Shown here: positions 31,868 to 33,512 of the stretch, piece by piece | Layout: every line of letters starts with the position of its first letter | Numbering within the stretch: position 1 is the first letter of the stretch | Origin: Nitratireductor sp. ZSWI3 | GTDB lineage: Bacteria; Pseudomonadota; Alphaproteobacteria; Rhizobiales; Rhizobiaceae | Length of the DNA stretch: 33,512 bases | Direction of reading: 5' to 3' | Assembly: GCF_024655565.1 (NCBI RefSeq) | Contig: NZ_JANKOF010000054.1 | Coordinates: forward strand, 1 to 33,512 | Position numbers and translations under genes: made by a program | Notes under the pieces: model-generated | The model's database searches: none | What the model saw: the letters and a program-made list of their open reading frames with translations, nothing else | What the model was told of the DNA's origin: nothing

Positions 31868-33013
31868 TCAGCCTCCGGCTGGCTCGAATACAAGATCGCG
31901 GGTCACGATGACCCTGACCGGGAAACCGGGCCGGATGGTCAGTGTCGGCGCTACCTGCAACTGGCTCTGGATGATCTGTTGTCCGGCCTGATTGATGGTG
32001 TCCTGCGCGCCGTCGCGGATGGCGCGGATCAGCCGGTCCTCGTCGCTGGTGGCGAGTTCCGCGCCAATGCCAAGCAAGGTCGAGAGCCCGGCGGCCTTCA
32101 TCAGATCCCACCAGTGATAATCGACGCCATCCTCGAGCCCGGCATAGCCGGAGGCATCCGCCCCGGGCAGGAGCTCCAGAACGATGGAGCGGCCGCCCGG
32201 CAGGATCAGGCGGTTCCACACAAGCAACACGCGGCGCTGGCCGAAGGTCACGCCGTCATCGTATTGGCCAATGATCCTCGTCCCCTGCGGAATCAGGAGC
32301 AGCGATCCGGTCGGGCTGTCATAGACGTTCTCCGTGACCTGGGCGGTGATCTGGCCGGGAAGGTCGGAGCGGATGCCGGTGATGAGCGCGGCCGGGATCA
32401 CGGACCCGGCCTGAAGGACGTAGGGCGATGCCGGCGGCGTGACGCGATCGGGGGCAACGATCTGCCGGTCCACCGGCCCGTTGAGGAATGCCGTGTGCCG
32501 ATCCTGCGTGGCAATCTGGTCGAGCTGACCGGTCAGGTCGAGGCCGGCGAGGTTCGTGCCGGTTCCGGGCGCGGCGCCCGTGCCCGGTGCGGTCTGGAAG
32601 AAGACGCGGCTCAATCGGGCGGCCTCTTCCTCGGCCAGGCGGCGTTCCTCTTCCGGATCGACGGCAGGCGCGGCGATGGCGGGCACCGTCACCGGCTGCC
32701 CGCGTGTCTGCGCATCGAGGATGGGGCGACCGAGGTCGCCGGGCAGCGCCGGGCCCAGGAGCGGGCCGGTATAGTCGGACGGTAGGCCGGACAGGCCGTC
32801 CGCCGTCGGCCGGTTCTCGGTCGAATAGAGTTCTTCCCCTCCCGGTCCCGCATCGCGGGTCTGGAGCGCGTAGATCAGCGCGCCGCCGATGCCAAGCAGC
32901 GCGACGGCGCCGACGCCGGCGAGCATCTTTCGTGACAGGCGGGTGACGTGCGGCGGTTCGGCACGCAGCCGCATCGGGGCCGCGGCGTCGGTGGTGGTGC
33001 TGGTGTCTGTCAT
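31868..33013 (-). CDS. trbI: Conjugal transfer protein TrbI (VirB10-like)
   Basis: A 381-residue VirB10-type scaffold of the type IV secretion channel. A short cytoplasmic N-terminus is followed by one membrane helix (MLAGVGAVALLGIGGALIYAL). A Pro-rich periplasmic linker comes next, then the C-terminal domain: SPYVLQAGSVIPAALITGIRSDLPGQITAQVTENVYDSPTG, LLIPQGTRIIGQYDDGVTFGQRRVLLVWNRLILPGG. These are the most conserved TrbI segments. The start ATG at 33013 overlaps the trbG stop in ATGA, and DUF2274 follows after 2 bp, so the order trbG-trbI-DUF2274 is that of mobile-element mating operons. It appears intact. Confidence 0.95.
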   Translation of the reverse strand: MTDTSTTTDAAAPMRLRAEPPHVTRLSRKMLAGVGAVALLGIGGALIYALQTRDAGPGGEELYSTENRPTADGLSGLPSDYTGPLLGPALPGDLGRPILDAQTRGQPVTVPAIAAPAVDPEEERRLAEEEAARLSRVFFQTAPGTGAAPGTGTNLAGLDLTGQLDQIATQDRHTAFLNGPVDRQIVAPDRVTPPASPYVLQAGSVIPAALITGIRSDLPGQITAQVTENVYDSPTGSLLLIPQGTRIIGQYDDGVTFGQRRVLLVWNRLILPGGRSIVLELLPGADASGYAGLEDGVDYHWWDLMKAAGLSTLLGIGAELATSDEDRLIRAIRDGAQDTINQAGQQIIQSQLQVAPTLTIRPGFPVRVIVTRDLVFEPAGG

Positions 33014-33512
33014 GACGACGATCCTTCGGTGGCGCTGGCAGGACGTGCCCCGGTCGCCTGCCTTTGCTCAATGCGCACGATCCTGACGGTCTGCTGCCGG
33101 TCGCCGCTGCCAAGGCGCAGCTCTGCGGCGCCGAACAGGCGGTCGACGATCAGGATGTTCTGGTGGATGCGGCTGTTGACGATCTGCGGCTCGCCGTCCG
33201 CGCCAAGCACGAAGATCGGCGGCATCTCGCCCTGCACGATGCCGCGCGGGAAGACGACATAGACGCGGCGGCCGTCGTCGAAGACGGAGATGGGCCGCCA
33301 GGGCGGGCTGTCGCCCTGCAGACCGTAGCGATAATTGCGCGCCGCCTCGGCCGGGATGACGGGAGCGGCCGGAATGGTCTGGCGCTGACCGGCAGGCGGC
33401 GCGGGATAGGCCCAGGCCACGGCGGGCATGTAGAGCTTTTCCCGCGCGCGCAGCTCGATCATGTAGATGCGGCGGTCGGTGGTGATGACGAGATTGGTCG
33501 AGATGTCCGGCC
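33010..33512 (-). CDS. trbG: Conjugal transfer protein TrbG (VirB9-like), 5' end outside the window
   Basis: The C-terminal ~166 residues of a VirB9/CagX-type protein, running off the window edge. Seen are TNLVITTDRRIYMIELRA, where VirB9 proteins have TNLxIxTDRRxYxxxL, then RNYRYGLQGDSPPWRPISVFDDGRRVYVVFP, IFVLGADGEPQIVNSRIHQNILIVDRLFGAAELRLG and a final basic strand. TrbG is a periplasmic, outer-membrane-linked partner of TrbI in the mating pore. The stop overlaps the trbI start by 4 bp. The visible part has no frameshift. Confidence 0.93.
   Translation of the reverse strand, partial: PDISTNLVITTDRRIYMIELRAREKLYMPAVAWAYPAPPAGQRQTIPAAPVIPAEAARNYRYGLQGDSPPWRPISVFDDGRRVYVVFPRGIVQGEMPPIFVLGADGEPQIVNSRIHQNILIVDRLFGAAELRLGSGDRQQTVRIVRIEQRQATGARPASATEGSSS

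Overview
The window looks like chromosomal DNA of a high-GC alphaproteobacterium of the Hyphomicrobiales (rhizobium/Shinella/Ensifer-like). The grounds are strong G/C third-position bias, a RIME-like intergenic palindrome, an Arg-CCG tRNA of rhizobial type, TRAP transporters, DUF1127 and MocR-type regulators. No species can be assigned from the sequence alone.

Region 1 (1-11.5 kb) reads as ordinary chromosome. It starts with a flavin-containing monooxygenase and a cupin protein divergent from an AraC-family regulator. The most coherent system follows: a MocR regulator (minus strand) divergent from a tightly packed five-gene operon. That operon encodes a three-part TRAP importer (DctP-DctQ-DctM), a class II HMG-CoA reductase with all its catalytic residues, and HMG-CoA lyase. 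Together these give a complete route for taking up mevalonate and splitting it to acetyl-CoA and acetoacetate. An array of TGTCCC half-sites lies between the two transcription units. A small-conductance mechanosensitive channel gene closes the region.

Region 2 (11.5-12.0 kb) is a junction. The 5' half of a tRNA-Arg(CCG) gene breaks off just after the anticodon stem. About 250 bp of palindrome-rich DNA follows, then a complete but different tRNA-Arg(CCG). I read this as the end of an integrated element that broke the host tRNA gene and brought a replacement.

Region 3 (12.0-31.4 kb) is accessory DNA: TetR/MFS, LysR, MBL hydrolase, GST/MocR, three LysE-type exporters, AraC, DUF1127 plus an ABC exporter, and a same-strand run of eight genes. 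That run comprises an exported alpha/beta hydrolase, NmrA-like oxidoreductase, DUF1772, glycolipid-binding-like protein, Rid protein, Tat-exported bicovalent flavin oxidase, SnoaL-like protein and LysE exporter. A 22-bp motif from the AraC promoter recurs in inverted orientation in front of this run, suggesting shared control. A frameshifted fragment of a MocR gene, related to the intact one 14 kb away, lies just beyond.

Region 4 (31.5-33.5 kb) is the distal end of a conjugation operon (trbG partial, trbI, DUF2274). With the tRNA junction it suggests that about 11.5-33.5 kb belongs to an integrative and conjugative element or a decayed island, with integrase and the rest of trb outside the window. 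No rRNA, CRISPR array or intact insertion sequence was seen.
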